A stretch of DNA of 48,104 bases from an uncultured Granulosicoccaceae bacterium (lineage in GTDB: Bacteria > Pseudomonadota > Gammaproteobacteria > Granulosicoccales > Granulosicoccaceae), in contig CALGLE010000034.1 of the NCBI GenBank assembly GCA_937930305.1, positions 1 to 48,104 on the forward strand, read 5' to 3'. Numbering within the stretch: the stretch's first letter is position 1; each line of letters begins with the position of its first letter. The notes below the pieces were generated by a model. The model was not told where the DNA came from. It did not search any database and saw nothing but the letters and a program-made list of their open reading frames with translations. This document shows, piece by piece, positions 1 to 8,244 of the stretch. Made by a program: the position numbers and the translations under genes.

Positions 1-347
1 TGCGGGGAATCACTGTAAGTGGTGTTCCGAATCTACATCGGTTTAGCGGGTATTTACAAAGGGCGGCATTTGGACCGTCTAGCCAAGGCAGAGATAGGAC
101 AGCCATCGACTTATGCGTAATCGGGTAAGAACAGCGATAGAGGCCTAAGAAGGCGGCAGGACGCCAGCTAACCGGATATAGATGCTAGATATTCAATTTA
201 ACATAATATAGATTATGCGCAATGATATGGAGCCGTAAGCGATGGTGGTACACCGTTTTTTCCAATCTAACCGTGATGCTTGCAAGCGTGCTCCGATTGA
301 TCAAGTCGCTACTTATGAAGATTTGTTTTCTGTATCAGCCAACTTAG
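1..347. other. Window edge, no convincing gene
   Basis: No reading frame of convincing length, RNA gene or repeat was recognised here. Short open stretches exist, for example about 41 codons in frame 3 from the window edge to about position 128, but they resemble no family known to me. The stretch may be 3' flanking or decayed sequence belonging with the possible helicase remnant that follows. Confidence 0.4.
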
Positions 348-506
348 TTTGCCCGCGATGGTGTTTCCCATTTTTGGATTGTTGATTCTGTCGAGTCGTC
401 CAAACAAGCACTGGCCGATGCCGCCATTGAAATTGAACAAGATAGCAATGACGGCATGGCTCAGTTATCGACCGATGACGTGTTGTCGTTATTTGCCGCT
501 GACTAA
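348..506 (+). pseudogene. Possible degraded C-terminal fragment of a SNF2-type helicase
   Basis: The plus-strand frame ending at TAA 504-506 is open from just after an in-frame TAG at 345-347. Its translation contains SSKQALADAAIEIEQ and ends QLSTDDVLSLFAAD. This resembles the extreme C-terminus of SNF2/RapA-like helicases, where a 'VEEKIL..K..LAD' helix precedes an 'LSxDDLxxLF' tail. There is no start codon with a ribosome site and the rest of the gene is absent, so it would be a remnant, perhaps joined to decayed sequence upstream. The resemblance is short and from memory, so it could be chance. Confidence 0.2.
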
Positions 507-2377
507 CTAAAAGATTTCTGCGTACCTTCACGATACTTGTTCTGTGGAACAAAACCGGTTTGTACCGGTTCACGTGGTTCAGGCACCCACAATTCTCGAT
601 CAGGATGCATGCCAGCACCTTGCACGGCAGACACCGCCGAGCGGCGCATGCGATTTAACAAACGGGTATTTACATCGCCGCACAATGGGTGAATTCCGTT
701 GTTATCGGCAACCGCTTTATCCCATGCCGCCCTTCGCGCTGTATACGTAGCAGCGTCCTGCAGCTGGGTGCAGTTGAGTTCATTGACGTCCAAATCTGCG
801 ATGATTTCATCACCGTCTTCTACCAATGCAATCGGGCCGCCCAATGCGGCTTCCGGCCCAACATGACCAATAACAAGCCCCACCGATCCGCCAGAGAACC
901 TTGCATCGGTCATCATTCCAATGACGATATCGCGTTCACGACAAAGCGTGGTTATGCGCGATGTTGAGTCAAGCATCTCGGGCATACCGGGTCCGCCACT
1001 AGGACCTTCATAGCGAACAATAACCATATCGTTATTTGTAAACCCGCCGGGGTCAGTTTCCAGTGCATCAAGCAGCGACTGCTCACCATTAAAGATTCGC
1101 GCACGGCCAATAAAACGATTGTTTTCAAGACCGCCTTCAACCCCCGCAAGTTTTAATACCGCGCTAAATTCTGGCGAGAGATTGCCGCCAAGCACACGTA
1201 AGCCACCTGTCGCTTTATAAGGCTTTTCAACCGGATAAATCACAGTGCCATCAACGTCTGCCGTGTTGAGTCTGTCTATCTGTTCTGCAAGAGTCTCACC
1301 GGTACAGGTAAGCGTATCGCCATTCAACAAGCCCGCATTCATGAGTTCTTTGACAATGACCTGCACACCGCCCTTCTCATCAATATCGACCATGGAGTAA
1401 ATACCGTAGGGCCTCGCATCGGTCAGTACCGGCACGACATGCTGTGACAAATGATTAAACTCATCCGGCGACATAATGTCTTCTGCGAAATTCTTAAAGC
1501 CTGCAGCACGTGCAATTTCCGGTGCGTGTAGCAGTACATTGGTGGAACCACCCACAGCCATTGAAACTATAACTGCGTTTCTTATGGCGTCACGCGAGAC
1601 GATGTCTCTCGGGGTATGGCCTCGTTCAATCAAGCCCTTAAGGTAGCTTACTAATTGCTGCGGAAATTCAGTCATTCGGCGTGCATCATCAGACGGTGGT
1701 GACACCATGTGCAAAGGCTGCATACCCACCACGCCGATAAAGGTCTGCATGGTGTTGTAAGTGAACATACCGCCACAACTGCCGTAACCTGGGCAGGCTT
1801 CACGGGCTATGCGTTTTTTAAAATCTTCATCGATGTTAGCGGCTGCCTGGAAGCCTGTAATGATATCGATGGGCTGTTCTGTAACAGAATCACGACCTGG
1901 GCGGATTGGCCCGTCAGACATAATAATCGCTGGTCGATCATGCTCTAACAAGCCAGCAAGCGCACCGACGGGTGGTTTATCACAGGCAACCACCGCAATG
2001 GTTCCTTCAAGACCACTGGCACTCAAATGCTCGCAGATTGTGTCATGCGTTACTTCGCGACCAATGAGTGAGTAACGCATCTCGCGCGTCCCGTTACGCA
2101 TACCATCGGACGTCGCGACTGTGTACTCGGGCTGCACCAGACGCAATCGCATTTGATCAGGCTCGTCTCCCAAGTTTTGTCTCAGGTGCTCGTGAATCGC
2201 TTCGACTTTACGCTGAACACCCAAGTAGCACTGACTGTCGCCTTTGGTGCCGACAACACCCACCGACGGTTCATGAATCAGATTTTCATCTGTGTTCAGT
2301 TCTCGGGCAATTCCATAGGTTTGCGCATTGCGACCGGGGTTCTTGTCGAATACCACTGCTTTTGATTTTTTGGCCAT
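503..2377 (-). CDS. ilvD: IlvD/Edd-family dehydratase, probably dihydroxy-acid dehydratase
   Basis: Iron-sulfur dehydratase of 624 residues. The expected reaction is dehydration of 2,3-dihydroxy-isovalerate or -methylvalerate to the 2-keto acids of branched-chain amino-acid synthesis, in the cytoplasm. Family motifs are present: GDSQC (C50), ACDK (C132), CPGYGSCGGM (C195, C201) and, towards the C-terminus, MTDARFSGGS. C50, C132 and the CPG cysteine match the three cluster ligands seen in [2Fe-2S] members. The sequence departs from typical IlvD (CDKPPVG instead of CDKxxPG, ARFSGG instead of GRFSGG), so a sugar-acid dehydratase of the same family is possible. The ATG at 2377 starts with a lysine-rich MAKKSK leader. 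It stands alone, with a 435-bp gap upstream. Confidence 0.85.
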   Translation of the reverse strand: MAKKSKAVVFDKNPGRNAQTYGIARELNTDENLIHEPSVGVVGTKGDSQCYLGVQRKVEAIHEHLRQNLGDEPDQMRLRLVQPEYTVATSDGMRNGTREMRYSLIGREVTHDTICEHLSASGLEGTIAVVACDKPPVGALAGLLEHDRPAIIMSDGPIRPGRDSVTEQPIDIITGFQAAANIDEDFKKRIAREACPGYGSCGGMFTYNTMQTFIGVVGMQPLHMVSPPSDDARRMTEFPQQLVSYLKGLIERGHTPRDIVSRDAIRNAVIVSMAVGGSTNVLLHAPEIARAAGFKNFAEDIMSPDEFNHLSQHVVPVLTDARPYGIYSMVDIDEKGGVQVIVKELMNAGLLNGDTLTCTGETLAEQIDRLNTADVDGTVIYPVEKPYKATGGLRVLGGNLSPEFSAVLKLAGVEGGLENNRFIGRARIFNGEQSLLDALETDPGGFTNNDMVIVRYEGPSGGPGMPEMLDSTSRITTLCRERDIVIGMMTDARFSGGSVGLVIGHVGPEAALGGPIALVEDGDEIIADLDVNELNCTQLQDAATYTARRAAWDKAVADNNGIHPLCGDVNTRLLNRMRRSAVSAVQGAGMHPDRELWVPEPREPVQTGFVPQNKYREGTQKSFS

Positions 2378-2812
2378 CGGCGATCCTGATTAAACGGTTA
2401 CATTTCCGGCTTTTTGATTCTAGTTTGAAATCAAATGAAGGTGTGCAAGAATAAAAACCCGTCAAAAGCGGCTGCCCTTAAGCTGCCATCAAATGTATAT
2501 CAGGCTGCCGCGTAGCCGGGGCTGAAATTATACTTGAAGAACGGCTGCGAAAGTTTGTTCAAATTATAAGACAAGCGTCATCAGAATCATCGTAAAGACG
2601 CTCAAGCGGGTCTGATCTACAAGATATGACCGCCCTTACGTTCAAGCTGCCTTTCGCAGTAATCTCTGAATCTTTAATCGATGGTGGCTGTGCCATTATC
2701 AGCACCCTTGAAATTCTTTTAGAAGAGCTACTGGTAGAGCTGTTAGACCTGTTCAGTCTTTGGATTAGCTGATGGCGGTAGTTTTGAATCCGCAATATAC
2801 CGTTTCGTCAGC
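2378..2812. other. Intergenic region upstream of ilvD
   Basis: No supported gene. A 78-codon minus-strand frame at 2559-2795 is serine-rich and has no family resemblance, so I do not call it. A small perfect inverted repeat, TTTGATT (2413-2419) and AATCAAA (2429-2435), lies 36 bp upstream of the ilvD start and could be an operator or a weak hairpin. The region between should hold the ilvD promoter, but I could not fix a convincing -35/-10 pair. Confidence 0.4.
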
Positions 2813-4135
2813 TTACTCAAATTCCATCGCACGATAGATGCGATCAGCATTCAATCCAGCAAGCTCATCAAAGGTATCTAAATGGGAGTAGGCACTTTGA
2901 TCAATTTTGTACGCATCGATCAGCGATCCGCCTTCGTCAAGCAAATTGCCTATTGCCTTCCGCATGTGTTTTAAGTATCCCATTGTCCAGTTGTCGACTT
3001 CTTCTAGTGACGTGGCATGACCGTGCCCGGGAATAACGATCTTAGGATCAAGTGCTGCAAAGTTACTCCATGTTTCGATCCAACCCAATGTATCGGTGTA
3101 TTCGAAAACTGGTAATAGCCGTTCATGGAACGCGATATCACCAGCGATGACGATCTTTTCAACCGGCATCCACACTGAGACATCGCCCGGGCTGTGCGCT
3201 GGTCCGAGATACAGGATCTCTACAACGATGCCACCCAAAGAGAGTTCGAGTTTTTCATCAAAGGTGGTATCCGGTTGGGACAACACAGTTCCCATGGACT
3301 TATCGCGGTTGCGCGCAATCATTCGTTCAAGTATGCCTTCGCCTCTAGCAGCTATCGACTCGGCAGCATCGACGTGAGCAATAACTTCTGCACCCTGTTC
3401 TTGCCAGTAGTTCATACCCAGCATCGCGTGGCCCTGCGCGTTTTCCAGAACGACGTACTTCACCGGCAGGTCAGTGACTTTTTTAATCTCGGTGTGTAGC
3501 GCTGATGCCAATAAGTAGTTATCGCCAGCGTTTACAACCAACACGGCTTCCTTGCCTATAACAAAAGACAAGTTGTTGTTGTGCCCCGAATTTTCGTACG
3601 TTGCAGGTGCGGTAGCACCGATCGCGGAGTACACGTTTTCGGACACTTTCGTTGGCGTTCTAAACAATTGAGTGCCCACTGCTGCATCAGTTGGCTCAAT
3701 GTTAAGTCCTTCATCCCGCCACGTTAGAAATCCGTCACTGTAATTTTGTACGTTGGTGTACCCCATTTTTTGCAAGGTGTACGCAGCTAGGGGGCTGCGT
3801 CGATTGGTACTGCAGTAAACAACGATTGGCGTATCGAGATTGGGGATTTCATCACCGATGCGATGTTCGATCCATCCGCGCGGAACATGATGCGTTCGTC
3901 GTCCCGCATCAATGAGCCCGCCTTGCGAGGCAATCTCCTCCATCAATCGAACGTCCAAAAATTCTGTGTCAGGGTGCGACGTGAGATGATCAAGCAGTTC
4001 GCTTGTCGAGATGTGAGTGGTCTCGGAGTGGATTTTTGCCACCCAATCTTCACCCGTTGCCAGTGTCGATTCGGCCATGGCTAATGTGCTTGTCATTGAA
4101 GCGGCAATGATCAGTAGGTGATTTATCCATTTCAT
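2813..4135 (-). CDS. Exported rhodanese / metallo-beta-lactamase-fold protein with degenerate metal motif
   Basis: A 440-residue protein with a Sec signal peptide (residues 1-21, ending LAMA). It has a rhodanese domain (about 40-145) with loop VYCSTNRRS (C108 as persulfide cysteine), then an MBL-fold domain (about 160-400). GPAHSPGD (H314), VIAGDIAFH and VIPGHGHAT match later MBL metal motifs. The first motif, normally HxHxDH, reads ENAQGHA (231-237), so several zinc ligands are missing. It is divergent from soxSRT, which suggests a role in periplasmic sulfane-sulfur handling; this is inference. I chose ATG 4135 because the signal peptide begins there and the GAATAT repeats lie upstream; ATG 4156 adds seven residues and is possible. 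It differs from the MBL gene at 6014. Confidence 0.75.
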   Translation of the reverse strand: MKWINHLLIIAASMTSTLAMAESTLATGEDWVAKIHSETTHISTSELLDHLTSHPDTEFLDVRLMEEIASQGGLIDAGRRTHHVPRGWIEHRIGDEIPNLDTPIVVYCSTNRRSPLAAYTLQKMGYTNVQNYSDGFLTWRDEGLNIEPTDAAVGTQLFRTPTKVSENVYSAIGATAPATYENSGHNNNLSFVIGKEAVLVVNAGDNYLLASALHTEIKKVTDLPVKYVVLENAQGHAMLGMNYWQEQGAEVIAHVDAAESIAARGEGILERMIARNRDKSMGTVLSQPDTTFDEKLELSLGGIVVEILYLGPAHSPGDVSVWMPVEKIVIAGDIAFHERLLPVFEYTDTLGWIETWSNFAALDPKIVIPGHGHATSLEEVDNWTMGYLKHMRKAIGNLLDEGGSLIDAYKIDQSAYSHLDTFDELAGLNADRIYRAMEFE

Positions 4136-4239
4136 AAGCTTGTATCCGGTTCTCATACATAGCGAATATTGAATATATCACGCCAAAATCCCGATTGAAG
4201 CTCATTTCTTCAGGCTAAAACCTAGGGTATACTCTAAAT
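4136..4239. promoter_or_regulatory. Divergent control region with GAATAT repeats, between rhodanese/MBL gene and soxS
   Basis: This 104-bp space must hold both promoters. Two GAATAT copies (4164-4169 and 4171-4176) form the small dyad ATATT-G-AATAT (4166-4176), which resembles the core of the larger palindrome upstream of soxX. ArsR-type persulfide repressors bind AT-rich inverted repeats, so this is a candidate SoxR site; that is inference. A good -10 hexamer, TATACT (4228-4233), sits only 7 bp before the soxS ATG, with just a weak -35 (TTTCTT, 4205-4210). Confidence 0.5.
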
Positions 4240-4605
4240 ATGCGTATTTTTGAATCTTTCTTAACAAAGTGGCTAGGTATCGCTGCATTAGCAAGTATTG
4301 CGCTGCCCGGTTTGGCCGCTGAGTTATTGGTTGTGGATCAGCCGAACTGTCCCTATTGCGAGCGCTTTAATGCAGAGATTGCACAAGCCTACCCGAATAC
4401 GGATGAAGGACAGCGGGCACCGCTAGTGCGTGTACAACTTAATGCACCTTGGCCAGATAAATATTCGTTTATCAATCCAGCTGCCGTCACACCGACTTTT
4501 ATTTTGGTTGACGATGATGGCGAGGAAGTGGACCGACTGGTCGGCTATCCTGGAGACGAACACTTCTGGTTTTTGCTGAACGAAATGCTGGATAAATTAC
4601 CTTAA
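4240..4605 (+). CDS. soxS: SoxS, exported thioredoxin-like protein
   Basis: A 121-residue thioredoxin-fold protein with a signal peptide (about residues 1-27, ending GLAA) and a redox motif NCPYC (C37, C40). VTPTFILVDDDG carries the cis-proline loop of the fold. In Paracoccus and relatives, periplasmic SoxS keeps SoxYZ active by reducing it. It is first of three plus-strand genes, and its TAA overlaps the ATG of soxR (TAATG, 4603-4607), so the two are probably translationally coupled. No ribosome site is seen before ATG 4240, and a -10-like TATACT lies 7 bp upstream, so the message may be leaderless. The order soxS-soxR-soxT matches the soxSRT operon described in Pseudaminobacter. Confidence 0.85.
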   Translation: MRIFESFLTKWLGIAALASIALPGLAAELLVVDQPNCPYCERFNAEIAQAYPNTDEGQRAPLVRVQLNAPWPDKYSFINPAAVTPTFILVDDDGEEVDRLVGYPGDEHFWFLLNEMLDKLP

Positions 4606-4946
4606 TGGCACTCCCTAAATTTTCCAGTCTGAATGACGCCGACGATGTTGATGCGTTATTTGCGCAGGCAAAAGCGGCCGCGGATCTACTGAAAGCTCTG
4701 TCGCACGAGACGCGGCTGCTGATCCTGTGTTTATTGTCCGAAGGTGAAATGTCAGTGTCTGAGATTGAAGAAATCGTGCAGTTGCCACAAGCCAATGTCT
4801 CCCAGCAGCTAGCAAGACTGCGCCAAGATAAACTCGTTATTGCTCGCCGTGAAGGGCGTGTGATTCATTATCGAATCGCCAACGATGATGTGGAAAGTGT
4901 CATCGCCTCTTTGTATGACGTGTTTTGTAAAGACGTCAGAACGTGA
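4605..4946 (+). CDS. soxR: SoxR, ArsR-family persulfide-responsive repressor
   Basis: A 113-residue winged-helix protein of the ArsR family, with ALSHETRLLILCLL (31-44) leading into the helix-turn-helix VSEIEEIVQLPQANVSQQLA. Cysteines C42 and C108 are 66 residues apart, the same spacing as C41/C107 of SqrR; related pairs occur in BigR and YgaV. These proteins form a polysulfide bridge and release DNA. It therefore very probably represses the sox genes until sulfane sulfur appears. Candidate targets are the dyads at 4166-4176 and 14949-14975. The gene overlaps soxS at its start and soxT at its end (GTGA). Confidence 0.88.
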   Translation: MALPKFSSLNDADDVDALFAQAKAAADLLKALSHETRLLILCLLSEGEMSVSEIEEIVQLPQANVSQQLARLRQDKLVIARREGRVIHYRIANDDVESVIASLYDVFCKDVRT

Positions 4947-6010
4947 CTGAATCCGCCTGGTTTCTACCCGCAGCCGGTGTCTTAGTAGGCACCGTGTTGG
5001 GTGGAGTCGCGCGGTGGAATCATTTTTGTACGTTATCGGCCTTAGAACGTTACTGGTACGCCAGTGATGCAAAGGGTGTTCGAATGTGGGTTCTGGCGAT
5101 CGCCGTGGCTATCGCCAGTACGCAAGCGCTGATTGCCTTTAATTTTATTACTCTAGATTCTGTGTTTTACCTGCAGCCACGCTTGAACCTTTATGGCGCG
5201 ATTGGCGGCGGTATTGTATTTGGACTAGGCATGGCCTTGGTCGGAACTTGTGGGTTTGGCGCGCTGGTTCGGCTCGGTGGCGGCAGTATGCGCTCACTCA
5301 TCATCATCGTTGCTATCGGTTTGTCCGCACTGATCGCGCAGCGCGGTGTCATCGGTCGCCTTAGAAACACGTTTGTTGAGCCTCTCGCGTTAGATTTAAG
5401 TGATGTGGGCAGCGCTTCCATTGCCGATGTTGTCGCTACAGCCATCGGACTTCCTGTGCACTTTGTTGTTTCGGCCGTGATCGTGATCGGGTTACTGGTT
5501 TGGGTGTTTAAGGATGCTGTGTTTCGGCGTAATCGGAAAGCGATAATTGCGGCGGTGATCATCGGATTGTGTGTGACCACGGGATGGATCGTAACCACCA
5601 TGCACAGCGCGGTTTCTTTTGATGTGGTGCAAATTGAATCGGCCTCCTTCGTGTTACCGCCAGGTGAATTGATATTTAGTTTGATCGCTGTCACCGGAGA
5701 AATCCCAGACTATGGTATGGGGCTCGTACTAGGGGTTGTGCTCGGTGCAAGTCTTGTCGCTTACTTACAAGGCGACATGAGATGGGAGGCTTGTGATGAT
5801 GCGAGGGAATTAAATCGTCACCTGGCCGGTGCATTTTTAATGGGTGTCGGCGGCATATTTGCTGGCGGTTGCACCATTGGACAAGGCGTATCCGCCTCAT
5901 CAACTTTAGCCTTATCAGCTCCGATTGTTTTCTTTAGCATTCTCATCGGTGCTCGAATTGGCCTTCGGCTGTTGGTGGAAGGCTCATCGATGATTCACGA
6001 GTCGAGCTAA
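4943..6010 (+). CDS. soxT: SoxT, YeeE/YedE-type sulfur-compound transporter
   Basis: A 355-residue integral inner-membrane protein with two YeeE/YedE (DUF395) repeats. Motif GGVARWNHFCTLS (C29) opens the first, GMALVGTCGFGALVRLGGGS (C103) follows, and GGIFAGGCTIGQG (C310) marks the second. The characterised relative TsuA uses pore cysteines to pass thiosulfate, so uptake of thiosulfate or sulfane sulfur is likely. The GTG start at 4943 overlaps the soxR stop, so it is coupled to soxR. Its stop lies only 3 bp from the stop of the convergent metallo-hydrolase gene, leaving no room for a separate terminator. Confidence 0.85.
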   Translation: MTESAWFLPAAGVLVGTVLGGVARWNHFCTLSALERYWYASDAKGVRMWVLAIAVAIASTQALIAFNFITLDSVFYLQPRLNLYGAIGGGIVFGLGMALVGTCGFGALVRLGGGSMRSLIIIVAIGLSALIAQRGVIGRLRNTFVEPLALDLSDVGSASIADVVATAIGLPVHFVVSAVIVIGLLVWVFKDAVFRRNRKAIIAAVIIGLCVTTGWIVTTMHSAVSFDVVQIESASFVLPPGELIFSLIAVTGEIPDYGMGLVLGVVLGASLVAYLQGDMRWEACDDARELNRHLAGAFLMGVGGIFAGGCTIGQGVSASSTLALSAPIVFFSILIGARIGLRLLVEGSSMIHESS

Positions 6011-6013
6011 TAT

Positions 6014-6940
6014 CTAACTCGGAACGAACCGATACGCCGATCCATCTCTTTCGGCATGCCCTAAGCCAGGGTACGGTAAGTGGTAGGCCGCTAATCTGGA
6101 TTGATCGGTGGCAAGTCGCTCCAACAATGATAGTCGTGTTGCCCTGGCTAACTCAGGCTCATGATCGGAACCTGATAACCACTTTTTAGGCTGAAAAGCC
6201 AATACCGGATGAATCAAAGCGTCGCCGACCACAACGATGGATTCACTGCCATCGTGGATCGCAAAGGCGCTGTGTCCGGGTGTGTGCCCGGGTGTGTCAA
6301 TCACTTCTATGCCTGGGATGATTTCGTTGCCAGCTGTGAACAATTTACTTCGATCTTCTAAGTAGGCAAAGCGCGACTTTGCGCCAAGCGCGAAAACTTT
6401 TCGGGCTTCCGGCATTTTTTCAAGCGTTGCATCATCAGACCAAAAATTCCATTCGGTTTGGTGCATATGGTAGATCGCATCGGCAAATACCAGTTCATCG
6501 AAGTCATCCACCAATCCCCACAAATGATCGGGGTGAGCGTGTGAAATCACCACATCGGTCACGTCTTCTGGGCTAACCCCCGCTGCCTCTAAGTTTTCCA
6601 ATAAGCGCCCGGTACTGTCCATAAAGGTGTCGCCTGCTCCCACATCAAACAACACCGTGTGATCTCCGTGTTGCCACAGCGTGACATTGCATGCAGGTTG
6701 ATAGAACTCCCCCGTCATACCATTCTTATCGAGAAATGCAGCAAACTCGGTATCGGACATATTCGGCGGTTGCAGGAAGCCCACGGGTAAATGGAGATTC
6801 CCATCACTGATCACCGATAGTTTCCCTGCCCCCAGCGTGACTGTGGTTTGTGCATAAGCACGACGTAAAGAAACAGGTAGCGCGGCTAGAGCCGCACTAC
6901 CCAACACCACTTGGAAGAGATTACGTCTTGTCACGTTCAC
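6014..6940 (-). CDS. Tat-exported metallo-beta-lactamase-fold hydrolase at end of sox operon
   Basis: A 308-residue protein with a twin-arginine leader (TRRNLF, then a hydrophobic stretch ending AYA at about 28-30). Its MBL domain has an intact ISHAHPDH zinc motif, then DTPGHTPGHS and VVVGDALIHP. It is the last gene of the minus-strand sox operon; its GTG start is 5 bp from the soxF stop. A Tat-exported metallo-hydrolase in this place recalls SoxH of Paracoccus, whose function is not firmly known; I do not transfer the name. A periplasmic thiol- or thioester-type substrate is a reasonable guess. Unlike the rhodanese/MBL protein at 2813-4135, it keeps its first metal motif. Confidence 0.8.
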   Translation of the reverse strand: MNVTRRNLFQVVLGSAALAALPVSLRRAYAQTTVTLGAGKLSVISDGNLHLPVGFLQPPNMSDTEFAAFLDKNGMTGEFYQPACNVTLWQHGDHTVLFDVGAGDTFMDSTGRLLENLEAAGVSPEDVTDVVISHAHPDHLWGLVDDFDELVFADAIYHMHQTEWNFWSDDATLEKMPEARKVFALGAKSRFAYLEDRSKLFTAGNEIIPGIEVIDTPGHTPGHSAFAIHDGSESIVVVGDALIHPVLAFQPKKWLSGSDHEPELARATRLSLLERLATDQSRLAAYHLPYPGLGHAERDGSAYRFVPS

Positions 6941-6945
6941 AGCGC

Positions 6946-8220
6946 TTAACCAAACATGTCTTTCGTCATGCCGTCGTACCAGCCAAGCGATTCTTCAAAG
7001 GTTGCCTTTCGCATCGCATCATCTTCATCACCTTGGCTGACGAACGTTGATGTACTTGCGATTTTTCCGTCAACGGATGCGTATTGCGCGCCCACTTTCA
7101 CACCATCATCGGTGCCAATCATGCTCCAGCAAGTATTTGAGTACTTCGCTGGGAAGGTCTTACCGTCATTGACATCTCCCAAGATGTGCATCGCTGCGAC
7201 CTTGGCTTGGCTGTTGGCTGAGAACCCAGACTTCGGCATGGCACCAGCGATACTGGCATCGCCAATAACAAAGATGTTTTCATCCACCATAGAACGCATT
7301 GAATCGCTGTTGATTTGACAGAACCCTGAGTTGTCTACCAATTCAGCTTGGTGAGCAATGGCGCCTGCTCGCTGGGCTGGAATGACATTAAGTAGCGTTC
7401 CTTCAAAGGTATCAAAATCGGTTTCAACCGTTCCAGCATTCACGTCAACACCCACGATGCCTCCGTGAATATCTGGACTGATCCATTCAACCATGCCGGG
7501 GTAGTGCTTTTCCCAGCCAGCGGTGAACAGGCCTTGCTTTGAGAATTTTGGCTTAGGATCAATAATCGTAATGGTGCTATCCGTCATGCCCTTCTCTTTG
7601 AACAAGTGCGCCATCATAGACACGCGCTCGTAAGGTCCTGGTGGACAACGATACGGATTAGGTGGTGCGACCATGACGACGCTGTCGCCATTACTGAGCG
7701 CATCGAGCTTCTCTTTTAACAGCTGAGTTTGTGGGCCAGCCTGCCACGCGTGTGGGGCTATAGTAGCGGCTTCTTCTGAGTAACCCGGCACGCTGTCAAA
7801 AATCAAATCAATGCCTGGCGATAAAACCAGTCGATCATAGTTAATAGAACTTCCATCATTTAGCGTCACTGTTTTCGCAGAGCGATCAACTTCGGCAGCA
7901 TAGCCGTGCACAACGTTGATGCCGTACTCACTAGCCAGTGTGTCGTAGCTGTGAGTAATGGAATCAAAATCTCGCACACCACCTAGGTACAGGTTGGAGA
8001 AAAAGCAGGTTGTGTAGGTTTTAGAATTCTCAATTAGGGTAACGTCAACAGCGCCTTTACTGTTCATTGCAACGTAGCGTGCCGCTGTCGCACCACCAGC
8101 ACCCCCACCAACAACCACAACTTTCGGTTTTGCTTGACCGATGACGTGGATCGGTACGCTCAGTGCTGCGGCCCCAAGGCCCAGTACCTTTGTAAACTGT
8201 CGTCTTGTTAAAGTACTCAT
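6946..8220 (-). CDS. soxF: SoxF, flavocytochrome c sulfide dehydrogenase flavoprotein subunit
   Basis: A 424-residue flavoprotein with a Tat leader (TRRQFTKVLGLGAAAL). The FAD dinucleotide fold begins VVVVGGGAGGATAARY (about 34-49). TTCFFSNLYLGG (C72) matches the cysteine that binds FAD covalently in flavocytochrome c. PYRCPPGPYER (C192) and a later TCWS match the redox-active disulfide. The enzyme would oxidise sulfide or polysulfide in the periplasm and pass electrons to the small cytochrome encoded just upstream in the operon. A ribosome site GGAGAGA precedes ATG 8220. The sox context supports soxF; fccB is the equivalent name. Confidence 0.9.
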   Translation of the reverse strand: MSTLTRRQFTKVLGLGAAALSVPIHVIGQAKPKVVVVGGGAGGATAARYVAMNSKGAVDVTLIENSKTYTTCFFSNLYLGGVRDFDSITHSYDTLASEYGINVVHGYAAEVDRSAKTVTLNDGSSINYDRLVLSPGIDLIFDSVPGYSEEAATIAPHAWQAGPQTQLLKEKLDALSNGDSVVMVAPPNPYRCPPGPYERVSMMAHLFKEKGMTDSTITIIDPKPKFSKQGLFTAGWEKHYPGMVEWISPDIHGGIVGVDVNAGTVETDFDTFEGTLLNVIPAQRAGAIAHQAELVDNSGFCQINSDSMRSMVDENIFVIGDASIAGAMPKSGFSANSQAKVAAMHILGDVNDGKTFPAKYSNTCWSMIGTDDGVKVGAQYASVDGKIASTSTFVSQGDEDDAMRKATFEESLGWYDGMTKDMFG

Positions 8221-8244
8221 GGTCTTCTCTCCAGTCGGTATTGT

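Noticed and set aside
2559..2795. 78-codon minus-strand frame upstream of ilvD
   Set aside because: No family resemblance, serine-run composition unlike neighbours, and no ribosome site; probably chance.
5191..5694. 167-codon frame antisense to soxT
   Set aside because: Opposite a strongly supported membrane-protein gene; long antisense frames are common there.
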